From positions 1 to 36,764 of the forward strand of contig JANNYA010000050.1 in assembly GCA_031409855.1 (NCBI GenBank): a DNA stretch of 36,764 nucleotides. The letters run 5' to 3'. Below are positions 15,252 through 24,079 of the stretch, one piece after another (within the stretch, counting starts at the first letter, position 1; every line of letters starts with the position of its first letter). Under the pieces are notes generated by a model. The model made no database searches. It was not told where the DNA came from and was given only the letters and a program-made list of their open reading frames with translations. A program made the position numbers and the translations under genes. This DNA is from JANNYA01 sp031409855. Lineage in GTDB: Bacteria; Pseudomonadota; Gammaproteobacteria; Xanthomonadales; SZUA-5.

Positions 15252-16613
15252 CTAACCTACCAACCGACGCAACATCGTTTGCCAGTCATCAAAGTTCTGA
15301 CCTTCTGTCTTTTTAAGCTCCTCAACCAAACGGCATGCATGCAAAACCGTCGTATGGTCTCGCCCACCGAAAGCTTCACCAATCTCTTTTAAGCTCAAAT
15401 TTGTCAATTCCTTCGTCAACGCCATTGCCAATTGACGCGCCCGCGCGATCGAGCGTGTGCGCTTCACCGAAAGTAAATCACTGAGCGAGATTCGGGTGTA
15501 TTCAGCCACTGATTTTTGAATGCTGCTTACTGAAACGCTACGGTCTTGCACAGAAAATAAGTCACGCAAAGTTTCGGAGGCAAAATCCAGTGTGATCGCC
15601 TGACCAGAGAAATGTGCGCGTGCCGTCAGCGTATTGAGCGCCCCCTCCAATTCGCGCACATTTGAACGCATGCGCTTGGCGATCAGTTGCGCCACCGCCT
15701 CATCCAGCTGCATCTTCGAGCTTTGTGCTTTCGCCAATAAAATCTCAACGCGGGTCTCAAAATCCGGCGGCTCAACCGCGACGCTTAAGCCCCAGCCAAA
15801 GCGTGACTGTAGCCGCTGCTCAAAACGTTCCAACTCCTTTGGAAAGCGGTCACAGGTCATCACTACCTGTTGGCGGGAGTCATAAAGCGTGTTGAAGGTA
15901 TGGAAAAACTCTTCCTGCGAACGTTCTTTACCGGCAAAGAATTGAATGTCATCAATGAGTAGGCAATCCAAACCACGATACAAGGACTTGAACTGCTCCA
16001 TCGCATTGACGCTAGAGCTACCTTCACCACGCAGCGCTTTCATCATGCCGCTAACAAAGTCTTCGCTGCGCACATACATAATGCGTGCCGCCGGGTTTTT
16101 CGCCTGAATCGCACCGCCTAGCGCATGCAATATGTGGGTTTTACCTAAGCCAGTGCCGCCATAAAGCATCAGTGGATTGTAATTCGCCGCACCTGGGTCA
16201 CGCGCAACTTGCAATGCCGTGTGCTTGGCCAGCTGGTTGGAGCGGCCTTCAACAAAATTCGCAAAACTATATCGAGGATCTAATCGCGATGCGAAATCGC
16301 TCGGTAATGGTGCTCGCGTTGGCGTGTAGTGGCTCGCCGGATGGGCCGCAAAAATCGCCGGTGCGACCGGCTCGTGTTCGTAACCATCGCCCACATGCAG
16401 CTCAAGACGCGTCAGCTCCGGTGCGTGTTTGCTTAATAAAAACCGGATACGCGGCAACAGTGCACGAACCTCAGTTTCAACATGGGCATTACTCGCAAAT
16501 AACTTTAATGTGTCACTGTTCACTCGCGCCACCAACGGCGTCAGCCACAGCAAAACAGACTCTTGACCAATCTCAATGGCGAGATCATCGGTAATTTTTT
16601 TCCAGGCGCGCAT
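15252..16613 (-). CDS. dnaA: Chromosomal replication initiator protein DnaA
   Basis: A 453-residue AAA+ initiator. Domain I spans about 1-80 (MRAWKKITDDLAIEIGQESV...), followed by a short linker. The AAA+ domain begins near YSFANFVEGRSNQLA, with Walker A GGTGLGKT at residues 152-159 and Walker B CLLIDDIQFF. The C-terminal helix-turn-helix domain has the DnaA signature GGRDHTTVLHACR, which contacts TTATCCACA boxes. The ATG at 16613 gives the standard N-terminus, but the only purine-rich stretch, GGGAGG, is about 13 bp upstream, a longer spacing than usual. Domain II is short. The gene is transcribed toward oriC and is divergent from rpmH. Confidence 0.97.
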   Translation of the reverse strand: MRAWKKITDDLAIEIGQESVLLWLTPLVARVNSDTLKLFASNAHVETEVRALLPRIRFLLSKHAPELTRLELHVGDGYEHEPVAPAIFAAHPASHYTPTRAPLPSDFASRLDPRYSFANFVEGRSNQLAKHTALQVARDPGAANYNPLMLYGGTGLGKTHILHALGGAIQAKNPAARIMYVRSEDFVSGMMKALRGEGSSSVNAMEQFKSLYRGLDCLLIDDIQFFAGKERSQEEFFHTFNTLYDSRQQVVMTCDRFPKELERFEQRLQSRFGWGLSVAVEPPDFETRVEILLAKAQSSKMQLDEAVAQLIAKRMRSNVRELEGALNTLTARAHFSGQAITLDFASETLRDLFSVQDRSVSVSSIQKSVAEYTRISLSDLLSVKRTRSIARARQLAMALTKELTNLSLKEIGEAFGGRDHTTVLHACRLVEELKKTEGQNFDDWQTMLRRLVG

Positions 16614-16666
16614 GGACAGAGCTAGCCCTCCCTAAAAGCTATATAAACGTCAAGGGTAGCAGCTAA

Positions 16667-16696
16667 TTGACATCGCTTAGGTAAGGCCGCTATTGT
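16667..16696 (+). promoter_or_regulatory. Candidate rpmH promoter
   Basis: A perfect -35 TTGACA (16667-16672) and a -10 TATTGT (16691-16696) with 18-bp spacing, pointing toward rpmH. The transcript leader would be about 135 nt. No convincing divergent promoter for dnaA was found, although AT-rich TATATA at 16640-16645 is a candidate. Confidence 0.5.
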
Positions 16697-16837
16697 AATA
16701 GACCGTTTTGCTGACGCTTCTGTATTGAAGTGCACTGTTTTTGGCACAACGAGCGAAGCTATTCCAGTCGAATTCTAAATTCCAGCCGAATTCTCCAAGA
16801 ATCATCTACAAGCATCACCAATTTTTAGGGCTCAGCC

Positions 16838-16972
16838 ATGAAACGTACTTTCCAACCAAGCAAATTGCATCGCGCCCGTACCCACGGCTTCCGCGCTCGT
16901 ATGGCGACCAAAAGCGGCCGTGCGATTATCTCTGCACGCCGAGCTAAAGGCCGTTCGAGGCTCATTCCCTAG
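16838..16972 (+). CDS. rpmH: 50S ribosomal protein L34
   Basis: A 44-residue highly basic protein: MKRTFQPSKLHRARTHGFRA, then MATKSGRAIISARRAKGR and the end SRLIP. This is the complete L34 sequence pattern (KRTFQPS, HGFR.RM.T..GR..I..RR.KGR). It binds 23S rRNA in the large subunit. AGGG lies 8 bp before the ATG. It heads the plus-strand cluster rpmH-rnpA-yidC-mnmE, the usual order next to dnaA. Confidence 0.97.
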   Translation: MKRTFQPSKLHRARTHGFRARMATKSGRAIISARRAKGRSRLIP

Positions 16973-17007
16973 CTTCAACTTCTCCAACTGGCACTAAGCT
17001 TCTACAG

Positions 17008-17035
17008 CAGGCGAAATCATCTGGCTTATCGCCTG
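17008..17035 (+). terminator. Stem-loop between rpmH and rnpA
   Basis: CAGGCGA (17008-17014) pairs with TCGCCTG (17029-17035) around a 14-base loop, 36 bp after the rpmH stop. No T-run follows, so it is more likely an attenuator or processing site lowering rnpA expression relative to rpmH than a full terminator. Its right arm belongs to a sequence shared with mnmE (see 20334-20393). Confidence 0.4.
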
Positions 17036-17055
17036 TTCGGCGAGGCTTAGTCGAT

Positions 17056-17073
17056 GTCTCTGCAAGCAGAGAC
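17056..17073 (+). promoter_or_regulatory. Second stem-loop in the rpmH-rnpA gap
   Basis: GTCTCTG (17056-17062) and CAGAGAC (17067-17073) pair perfectly around CAAG, followed by TTAAACTTT. With the hairpin at 17008-17035 it makes a double-hairpin spacer ahead of the rnpA start at 17109. Confidence 0.45.
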
Positions 17074-17108
17074 TTAAACTTTGCAGTTTGTCCGCCTAGC
17101 GGATTTCA

Positions 17109-17558
17109 GTGCCAACTAAGAGGTCATGCATCGACTTTCCACGCCATGCGCGACTCATTTTGCCCGCAGAATATAATCGTATATTCGCTGCGGGTAAGCG
17201 TTTTTCTGGTGCTTGCGTAACGCTAGTCGCCGCTCGTCTGGATTTAAGCCTTGGTAAGCGCTTAGCGACACGGCCTAGGCTAGGTTTAGCACTGGCAAAA
17301 AAGCAAATCAAACGTTCGCACGAGCGTAATCGCGTCAAACGCCTATTGCGCGAGCGCTTCCGCGCTAATACCCAGCGTTTAGTCGGCTTAGAATTCATCG
17401 CCATGGCGAAAACAGCGGCACAAAACACGCCAAATCCAGCCCTGATCTTAGAAATCGATCGGCTGATCACGCGCGCGGTTGATTTCTTCGCCGCCGCACC
17501 AAAAACTGAACCGTTTGCACCCGCCTCCGCCATCGCGCCAAACACCACAGCCCCATAA
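17109..17558 (+). CDS. rnpA: Ribonuclease P protein component
   Basis: A 149-residue basic protein that assists the catalytic RNA of RNase P in tRNA 5' maturation. Family features: ILPAEYNRIFAAGKRFSGAC for the N-terminal strand and RLGLALAKKQIKRSHERNRV with KRLLRERFR for the RNR signature helix. The GTG start at 17109 is the best visible in-frame start, since the ATG a little further on (17126) is out of frame; no strong ribosome-binding site is seen. The C-terminal tail of about 30 Ala/Pro-rich residues is longer than usual. Only 13 bp separate it from yidC, so the yidD gene often found here is missing. Confidence 0.93.
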   Translation: MPTKRSCIDFPRHARLILPAEYNRIFAAGKRFSGACVTLVAARLDLSLGKRLATRPRLGLALAKKQIKRSHERNRVKRLLRERFRANTQRLVGLEFIAMAKTAAQNTPNPALILEIDRLITRAVDFFAAAPKTEPFAPASAIAPNTTAP

Positions 17559-17571
17559 AAAACAGTGAGCT

Positions 17572-19329
17572 ATGAATAACACTCGACTTTTGTTTGCTTT
17601 CGCCACGGCTGCATTGGCCTATATGCTGTTAACGCAATGGCAGCTAGAACACGCACAGCCAGTACCGGTTGCAGCAGTGCAATCTCAAGCGGCGAGTCAA
17701 GCGCCCAATATTGCGCCAATTGCAGCCACTGCCGCGAGCGAGCTGCCCGATCAAAACACCGCAACCCCTGTATCTGCGCTGCCCGATGCCCCCGCACAAT
17801 CCACACCGCGCACCGATTCGACCGTACCTAGCTTGCAAGATCCTCAAGTTGTTGAAGGCGCGAGCGTAAAAATCGACACGGATGTATTTGAATTAACGAT
17901 TGACTTAGTCGGTGCCGATATCAGTACCGCCAAATTAAAAACCTACACCGTCTCGCTTACCGACAAAACACCCGTTGCCTTAGTTGAACGCAACAATCCA
18001 CATTGGATCAAGGCGCAGACCGGCTTGATCGCACAAGTGGGCGCGGCACCGAATCACCTTGCCAACTTTCAGGCACCCGCAGCAGCGGCGCTGTCGTTAC
18101 AAGCTGGCAAGAACGTGTTGGAAGTACCGTTCACTTGGACTGACGCCAGCGGCGTCACGGTGCGCAAAATTTATCGCTTAGAGCGCGGCAGTTTTGCCAT
18201 TGGCGTGCGTTATGAAATCACCAACGCCTCGGCTGCGCCGCTGACCTTGTTCCCATATCGGCAACTACAGCAGGCCGAACCGGCGACGCCAGAAAGCACG
18301 TTTTTCGCAAGTCCCGCCGGTTTAGCGTATGTCGGCAGCGTGATTTACAGCCCTGAAGAACGTTTCCAGAAGCTACCTTCCGGGGATTTTGTTGACGAGC
18401 CGCTTAAAAAGACTTTTGCCGGTGGTTGGATGGCGTTACTACAGCACCACTTTTTCGTAAGCTGGATCCCAGAGAAAACGGAAAGCAATGATTACAGCAC
18501 AGCGGTTTTACCAGCAACCGCGACGACAACCAACGCCTATCTAACGCGGCAAACTGCCGCACCGCAGGTGGTCGCGGCGGGTGCGACGTTGGTGTTGCCA
18601 GCCACGCTTTACATCGGCCCGAAGCTCCAAGAATCACTAAATGCGCTCGCGCCCGGGCTTGCCAAGGTGGTTGATTATGGTTACGTCACGTTTCTGTCCG
18701 AGCCCCTTTTTAGCCTGTTAAATTGGCTGCATGGCGTTGTTGGCAACTGGGGCTGGGCGATCATTTTGGTCGTGCTGATTCTGAAAGCGCTGTTCTACAA
18801 GTTATCCGAAGCGCAGTACCGATCCGGCGCGAAAATGAAGGCGATCGCGCCAAAAATCGCCGAGCTTAAGAAGCGCTTTCCTGATGACAACCAAAAATTC
18901 GGCATGGCGCAGATGGAGCTTTTCAAGAAAGAAAAGGTTAATCCGCTGGCTGGCTGTTTCCCGATCCTGATCCAAATTCCGGTATTTTTTGGGCTGTATT
19001 GGGTGCTGGCTGAATCTGTAGAAATGCGACAAGCGCCGTTTTTATTCTGGATTAAAGATCTAACCGCGTCCGATCCGTACTTCGTTTTGCCCGTCTTAAA
19101 TGGTTTGACGATGTTTTTGACCAGCAAAATGACACCGATGACGGGCATGGATCCGATGCAGCAAAAAATTATGACCTACATGCCGCTCATGTTCGCGGTG
19201 ATGATGGCGTTTTTTCCGGCAGGCTTGGTTTTGTACTGGACTTTCAACGGTGTGCTGGGCTTGGCGCAGCAGTACTACATCACCCGCAAAATCGAGAATG
19301 AAACGGCGGCGCTAAAACACGCGCGCTAA
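17572..19329 (+). CDS. yidC: Membrane protein insertase YidC
   Basis: A 585-residue inner-membrane insertase of the YidC/Oxa1 family. Residue 1-20 is a transmembrane anchor (LLFAFATAALAYMLLTQW), followed by an Ala/Pro-rich linker, and a periplasmic beta-supersandwich domain to about residue 350 (FELTIDLVGADIS..., PYRQLQQAE..., GPKLQESL). The conserved five-helix core starts at PLFSLLNWLHGVVGNWGWAI and includes YRSGAKMKAIAPKIAELKKR (cytosolic helical hairpin), NPLAGCFPILIQIPVFFGLY and MTYMPLMFAVMMAFFPAGLV. It helps SecYEG-dependent and independent insertion. Spacing to rnpA (13 bp) and mnmE (17 bp) suggests one operon. Confidence 0.97.
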   Translation: MNNTRLLFAFATAALAYMLLTQWQLEHAQPVPVAAVQSQAASQAPNIAPIAATAASELPDQNTATPVSALPDAPAQSTPRTDSTVPSLQDPQVVEGASVKIDTDVFELTIDLVGADISTAKLKTYTVSLTDKTPVALVERNNPHWIKAQTGLIAQVGAAPNHLANFQAPAAAALSLQAGKNVLEVPFTWTDASGVTVRKIYRLERGSFAIGVRYEITNASAAPLTLFPYRQLQQAEPATPESTFFASPAGLAYVGSVIYSPEERFQKLPSGDFVDEPLKKTFAGGWMALLQHHFFVSWIPEKTESNDYSTAVLPATATTTNAYLTRQTAAPQVVAAGATLVLPATLYIGPKLQESLNALAPGLAKVVDYGYVTFLSEPLFSLLNWLHGVVGNWGWAIILVVLILKALFYKLSEAQYRSGAKMKAIAPKIAELKKRFPDDNQKFGMAQMELFKKEKVNPLAGCFPILIQIPVFFGLYWVLAESVEMRQAPFLFWIKDLTASDPYFVLPVLNGLTMFLTSKMTPMTGMDPMQQKIMTYMPLMFAVMMAFFPAGLVLYWTFNGVLGLAQQYYITRKIENETAALKHAR

Positions 19330-19346
19330 GAATTTTTGACCGCGCT

Positions 19347-20735
19347 ATGACGGACACTATCGCAGCGGTTGCGACCGCAGGCGGTGCTGGCGGTGTCGGC
19401 ATCATCCGCATCAGTGGACCAGACGCGCGCGCTATCGCCGCAGTATTTTTCAGCAAGCCGCTGCGCCAGCGCTACGCGCATTTTGCCAAATTCTGTGATG
19501 CGGACGGCGTTGAAATTGATCACGGTTTGCTCTTGTATTTCCAAGCGCCGAACTCGTTCACCGGTGAAGACGTTGTTGAGCTGCAAGTGCATGGATCGCC
19601 AGTGGCATTGGCCATGCTGTTACGCCGATGTTTTCAGCTGGGCGCGCGCCCTGCCCGCGCGGGTGAATTTACCGAGCGCGCATTCCTCAACCAAAAATTG
19701 GATTTAGCACAGGCCGAAGCGGTCGCCGATTTGATTGCCGCACAAAGCGAGGCGGCAGCAACGGCAGCAGTGCGCTCACTTGAGGGCGAGTTTTCCAAAC
19801 GCGTCGAAAGTGTCTTGACCGAACTGACAGACCTGCGAACTTACGTTGAAGCACTGATCGACTTTCCTGACGAAGAAATCAGTTTTTCTCGTGATCGGCA
19901 AATAATCGCGCGCGGTTTGCGGCTGAATATTTTATTAGAAAACTTACTAACTCAGGCTAAGCGCGGACAGCGTCTGCGAGATGGTTTGTACGTCGTTATT
20001 ATCGGGCCACCGAATGCCGGAAAATCCTCCTTGCTTAACGCATTGGCGCAATCTGATCGCGCCATCGTCACCGCCATTGCCGGCACCACGCGCGATGTCT
20101 TGCGTGAGCAAATAACCCTCAACGGTATACCGGTCACGCTGGTCGACACAGCGGGCCTGCGCGATAGCCCGGATGTTATTGAAGCGGAGGGAATTCGTCG
20201 CGTACACCTAGAAATCCAGCGCGCCGATCTGGCCATTGTGTTGCTGGGCGCGGATCAAACTGAGTTCGACTTTATTGATTTACAAGCCAACCTTCCCGAA
20301 TCACTTAAGCGTATTTGCGTGCTCAATAAAGCCGACTTATTTGCCGTGTCGCCTGATCGGCGAGACTTATTTGCCGTGTCGCCTGATCGGCGAGACTTGG
20401 AGCTGACCAACCTTGTCAGCGACGAGCTTTTGATCTCCACGCGCACCGGCAACGGCCTTTCAGAGCTTTGCAATAAGATTTTGGCGTCGACCGGATCTGA
20501 CTCAGTGAACGAAGGCAGTGGCGGTTCCTTCAGCGCGCGCGTACGTCACGTGCAAGCGCTAGAAACGGTGCAGCAGGCACTTGTTAATGCGCAAAACTGG
20601 CTTGCCGCCGAACACGGAGATCTCGCAGCCGAAGAGCTGCGCTTAGCGCAACTTTCCTTAAGCGAAATAACCGGCGCGTTTAGCGCAGACGATCTGTTGG
20701 GCAAGATTTTTTCGTCGTTTTGTATCGGCAAGTAG
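19347..20735 (+). CDS. mnmE: tRNA modification GTPase MnmE
   Basis: A 462-residue GTPase that, with MnmG, makes the 5-carboxymethylaminomethyl group on wobble uridine 34. The N-terminal domain (MTDTIAAVATAGGAGGVGII, then FTGEDVVELQVHG) binds the folate cofactor. The G domain has G1 GPPNAGKSSLLNAL, G2 GTTRD, G3 DTAGLRD and G4 NKAD; the protein ends with the catalytic Cys motif FCIGK. Unusually, a 30-bp unit is repeated in tandem directly after the G4 motif, adding (DLFAVSPDRR) twice at residues 330-349 without breaking the frame. The common rsmG-parA-parB genes do not follow. Confidence 0.97.
   Translation: MTDTIAAVATAGGAGGVGIIRISGPDARAIAAVFFSKPLRQRYAHFAKFCDADGVEIDHGLLLYFQAPNSFTGEDVVELQVHGSPVALAMLLRRCFQLGARPARAGEFTERAFLNQKLDLAQAEAVADLIAAQSEAAATAAVRSLEGEFSKRVESVLTELTDLRTYVEALIDFPDEEISFSRDRQIIARGLRLNILLENLLTQAKRGQRLRDGLYVVIIGPPNAGKSSLLNALAQSDRAIVTAIAGTTRDVLREQITLNGIPVTLVDTAGLRDSPDVIEAEGIRRVHLEIQRADLAIVLLGADQTEFDFIDLQANLPESLKRICVLNKADLFAVSPDRRDLFAVSPDRRDLELTNLVSDELLISTRTGNGLSELCNKILASTGSDSVNEGSGGSFSARVRHVQALETVQQALVNAQNWLAAEHGDLAAEELRLAQLSLSEITGAFSADDLLGKIFSSFCIGK
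20334..20393 (+). repeat. In-frame 30-bp tandem duplication inside mnmE
   Basis: Two identical 30-bp units (20334-20363, 20364-20393). Each contains the interrupted palindrome TCGCCTGATCGGCGA. The 13-mer ATCGGCGAGACTT of this unit recurs at 24872-24884 in the signal-peptide region of the giant secreted protein gene, and a 22-bp segment of it matches 17029-17050 (rnpA leader) at 19 of 22 positions. This looks like a small dispersed repeat of REP type that has entered coding sequence. Confidence 0.75.
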
Positions 20736-20850
20736 ACAACTCAAACTTTTACCATTGCGGCAAAGTGGGTCATTGACGACGCAAACATGCAGGCTTACCG
20801 TCGTGGCGACAGTTACTTTAGATTTCTGATAGCAATCACTAGGAATCACC

Positions 20851-23349
20851 ATGAAGTTGAATCTGAAAACTTTCTGTAGCCAATTCGTTGCTGGACTTTG
20901 CTTTTCATTTTTACTGGCATTGGGTTGGCTGCCAACTTTCGGGTACGCTCAAAACGCCAACGATGGTTTTAACGTAGCTTTTCTTGGCACCACCATAAAT
21001 GCAATGGCGGTGCAAACAGACGGCAAGATCTTAGTAGGTGGTTCTTTTTCCATGATCGCCGGTCAAAGCCGCAGTCGATTTGCGCGTTTGAATGCGGACG
21101 GTAGTTTGGATGCTGGCTTTGCATCCGATGCGTTCAGTGGCACGGTCCACGCCATTGCCGTTCAAGCAGACGGACGAATATTGGTAGGGGGCGAGTTTAC
21201 CCTGGTCGGCGGCGTCGCACGTGACCGCATCGTCCGGCTGAATGCCGACGGTAGCCTTGACAGCGCGTTCAATCCAGGTGCGAACAATACGGTTCTGGCG
21301 CTTGCCGTGCAGCCAGACGGCAAGCTGCTGGTCGGTGGATTTTTTATGACAATTGCGGGTCAGACACGCAATCGCGTCGCGCGGCTGAATGCCGACGGCA
21401 CATTGGACACCCTATACAACCCCAATGCGAATAGCGGTGTTCTTGGGCTAGCGGTGCAAGCCGATGGCAAGCTGCTTGTGGGTGGTGGTTTCACCACGAT
21501 CGCGGGCGGAGCCCGTAATAATATTGCCAGACTGAATACCGACGGTAGCCTGGACACCCTTTTTAACCCCAATGCGAACGCTCAAGTCAATGCTTTTGCC
21601 CTGCGCCCCGATGGCAAAGTGCTGGTGGGTGGGGATTTCACCCTGATGACGGGGCAGGCCCGCAATCGCATCGCGCAGCTGAATACCGACGGCAGCCTGA
21701 CAGCATTTGACCCCTTAGTGAACGGCTTAGTGACCTCGCTGGCTATGCAGTCCGACGGGAAGCTTGTGGTGGGCGGTTTCTTCACCACCATAAATTTGCT
21801 GCCCCGCAATCGCATCGCGCGACTGGAGATCAATGGCTTGGTGGACACGTCATTCAACCCGGATGCAAGTAATGGCGTCAACGCGTTGGTCGTGCAGCCC
21901 GATGGCAAACTGTTGATAGGCGGCACTTTCACCGTAGTTGCTGGACAGGCGCGTGACCGCACCGCCCGGCTTAATCCCGATGGCAGCCTGGACGCCACGT
22001 CCAACCCGAACGCGGGCGGCGAAGTTCTCGCGCTGGCACTGCAGCCGGATGGTAAAATGCTGGTGGGCGGGAATTTCACCACCATCTCCGGGGTAGTCAG
22101 CAAGAATTTGGCGCGCTTGAATTCCGACGGAACTCTCGACAACACGTTTTTCAATTACAACCCTGATGGCATAGTCAGTGCGCTGGCCGTACAACAGGAT
22201 GGCAGGGTGCTTGTGGGTGGTCTTTTTACTAACCTAGCTGGTGTCGCTCTAAGTAACCTCGGGCGGATTAATGGCTTCGGCGGTGTCGACCAGTCATACA
22301 GTCCGAATGTCAACCAGCAAGTGCTGGCGCTGCTTGTGCAGCCAAATGGCAATCTGGTGCTGGCCGGTAATTTCACCGAGATTGGCGGGAACGTCCGCCG
22401 TCGCATCGCCCAGCTTTTTGTGAACAGCGCCGTGGACCAAACAGCGTTCTTGTCGGGTGTGAACAACTCCGTTTACGCGCTAGCTTTGCAACCTGATCGC
22501 AAGGTGGTGCTGGCAGGAGATTTCTTGGAGGTTGGTGGTCAGACCCGCCACAGCATTGCTCGGATGAATGCCACCGGCAGTTTTGATTCCACCTTTGCTG
22601 ATCTTCAGGTGAGCGGTGCCATCTATGCGCTGGCCGTGCAGCCCGATGGCAAGATTTTGGTAGGCGGTTCTTTCAGCACCATCGGTGGACAAAACCGCTT
22701 GAACCTCGCGCGGTTAAATGCCGATGGCACCGTGGATTCGACGTTCAACCCGGATATCAATAACCGCGTCAGCGCGTTGGCCCTGCAGCCTGATGGCAAG
22801 GTAGTGGTCGGGGGGCGGTTCACCTTGATCGCAGGGCAGGTTCGAAATCGTATCGCTCGGCTGAATGTCGACGGCAGCCTGGATGCTTCGTTCAATCCAA
22901 ATTCAAACGGCTTTGTCAACGCGCTCGCTTTGCAAACCGATGGCAAGCTTATGGTAGGCGGGTTGTTCAACACGATTGCAGGGCTGCCGCGCTCCAACAT
23001 CGCTAGGCTTAGCACCGCGCAGGCGGCGCTACAGTCGTTGGCCCTGGTGACAACCGTCGGCGGTAGCAGCACGGTTACCTGGGCACGCTCTGGTGCCGGG
23101 CCGGAACTCGCATTTCCGCCGTCGCTGGACTTTTCAACGGACGCAATTGTTTATTCGTCAGCCGGTGTTATGTCGAGTATAAGCAGTGGTTGGCAGTCTT
23201 TGACCTTTGTTCCGCCTGCGGGACAGGTGTTTTATCTGCGCGCGCGCAGCTCGACCGGCCAAAACAATGGATCCGGCGGCATAGTCGAAAGTACCCGGCA
23301 GTTTTATGCCCCTCCGGCGGAACTAATCTTTAGGAACGGTTTCGAGTAG
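20851..23349 (+). CDS. Secreted delta-60 repeat protein with C-terminal LIFRNGFE
   Basis: An 832-residue exported protein. A signal peptide (about residues 1-34, ending TFGYAQ) is followed by 14 tandem units of 48-51 residues with the pattern AxQPDGKxLVGGxFTxIAGxxRNRIARLNxDGSLDxxFNPN, between residues of about 50 and 725. These are delta-60 (DUF5122) repeats, expected to form a beta-propeller-like or solenoid stack. Units 9-11 are the most degenerate. A repeat-free region of about 105 residues follows, with a beta-sandwich look, and the protein ends exactly in LIFRNGFE. That short end resembles C-termini I associate with secreted proteins of Lysobacterales and may be a sorting or anchoring signal. 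Function is unknown; adhesion or surface display is a guess. GGAAT lies 6 bp before the ATG. Confidence 0.85.
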   Translation: MKLNLKTFCSQFVAGLCFSFLLALGWLPTFGYAQNANDGFNVAFLGTTINAMAVQTDGKILVGGSFSMIAGQSRSRFARLNADGSLDAGFASDAFSGTVHAIAVQADGRILVGGEFTLVGGVARDRIVRLNADGSLDSAFNPGANNTVLALAVQPDGKLLVGGFFMTIAGQTRNRVARLNADGTLDTLYNPNANSGVLGLAVQADGKLLVGGGFTTIAGGARNNIARLNTDGSLDTLFNPNANAQVNAFALRPDGKVLVGGDFTLMTGQARNRIAQLNTDGSLTAFDPLVNGLVTSLAMQSDGKLVVGGFFTTINLLPRNRIARLEINGLVDTSFNPDASNGVNALVVQPDGKLLIGGTFTVVAGQARDRTARLNPDGSLDATSNPNAGGEVLALALQPDGKMLVGGNFTTISGVVSKNLARLNSDGTLDNTFFNYNPDGIVSALAVQQDGRVLVGGLFTNLAGVALSNLGRINGFGGVDQSYSPNVNQQVLALLVQPNGNLVLAGNFTEIGGNVRRRIAQLFVNSAVDQTAFLSGVNNSVYALALQPDRKVVLAGDFLEVGGQTRHSIARMNATGSFDSTFADLQVSGAIYALAVQPDGKILVGGSFSTIGGQNRLNLARLNADGTVDSTFNPDINNRVSALALQPDGKVVVGGRFTLIAGQVRNRIARLNVDGSLDASFNPNSNGFVNALALQTDGKLMVGGLFNTIAGLPRSNIARLSTAQAALQSLALVTTVGGSSTVTWARSGAGPELAFPPSLDFSTDAIVYSSAGVMSSISSGWQSLTFVPPAGQVFYLRARSSTGQNNGSGGIVESTRQFYAPPAELIFRNGFE

Positions 23350-23493
23350 CTGCCGCAACATCGCCCTGCCCGCGAGTTCATGCAATCCAGCGCATAAGCA
23401 AAATAATTGCAGATGAAAACTTAGCCAAGCTATTTATTGCCGACGCTGTTGCTGCCAAGCTCGCAGATCGAAAATATTTTCCGGAATCGATCC

Positions 23494-24039
23494 ATGACGT
23501 TACGCCGCTATCAAAACTTCATCCCCAAGCTCGGCGCACGTGTCTACGTCGACTCAATGTCGTTAGTGCTCGGTCAAGTCGATCTAGCCGACGACGTCAG
23601 CATCTGGCCTTTCGTCGCCGCGCGTGGCGATGTCAATCGCATTGTCATCGGTGCCCGCAGCAATATCCAAGATAACAGCGTTTTGCACGTCACCCACGAT
23701 GGTAAGTACACGCCCGGTGGCACTCCCTTGCTGATCGGCAGTGACGTAACGGTTGGCCATGGCGCAATTTTGCACGCATGCACCATTGAAGACGCTTGCC
23801 TAATCGGCATGGGCGCGGTGGTCTTGGATCAAGCGCACGTCGGCAAGCACTCTTTGATCGCTGCGGGCAGCGTGCTCAGCCCCGGAAAAATAGTTGAACC
23901 CGGTTCGATGTGGCGCGGCAATCCTGCGCGGTTTGTGCGCATGTTGAGCGATGTCGAAATTGAATCGCTGTATTACTCGGCAAAAAATTACGTCAAGCTC
24001 AAAGACGAATACCTAAACGGCGCGGTGAGCGATATTTAG
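23494..24039 (+). CDS. Gamma-class carbonic anhydrase-like hexapeptide-repeat protein
   Basis: A 181-residue left-handed beta-helix protein of the YrdA/CaiE group. The start at 23494 (MTLRRYQNFIPKLG) is the family start; upstream in-frame codons add unrelated residues. Hexapeptide repeats run through about residues 25-140. Metal-ligand positions of gamma carbonic anhydrases are in place: His of VLHVTHDG and the His of TVGHGAILHACTI. GMGAVVLDQAHVG, LIAAGSVLSPGK and GNPARFVR complete the pattern. Family members form trimers binding Zn or Fe; whether this one hydrates CO2 cannot be read from sequence. It lies between the repeat protein and the response regulator, 144 and 40 bp away, with no functional link obvious. 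Confidence 0.88.
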   Translation: MTLRRYQNFIPKLGARVYVDSMSLVLGQVDLADDVSIWPFVAARGDVNRIVIGARSNIQDNSVLHVTHDGKYTPGGTPLLIGSDVTVGHGAILHACTIEDACLIGMGAVVLDQAHVGKHSLIAAGSVLSPGKIVEPGSMWRGNPARFVRMLSDVEIESLYYSAKNYVKLKDEYLNGAVSDI

Positions 24040-24079
24040 CCGTTTTCTACCGATCCAGCCATTGCAAGGGGTACGCCAA

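Noticed and set aside
20851..23349. CRISPR-like periodic repeats
   Set aside because: The periodicity is about 150 bp, degenerate and in frame, and follows from the protein's 48-51-residue repeats.
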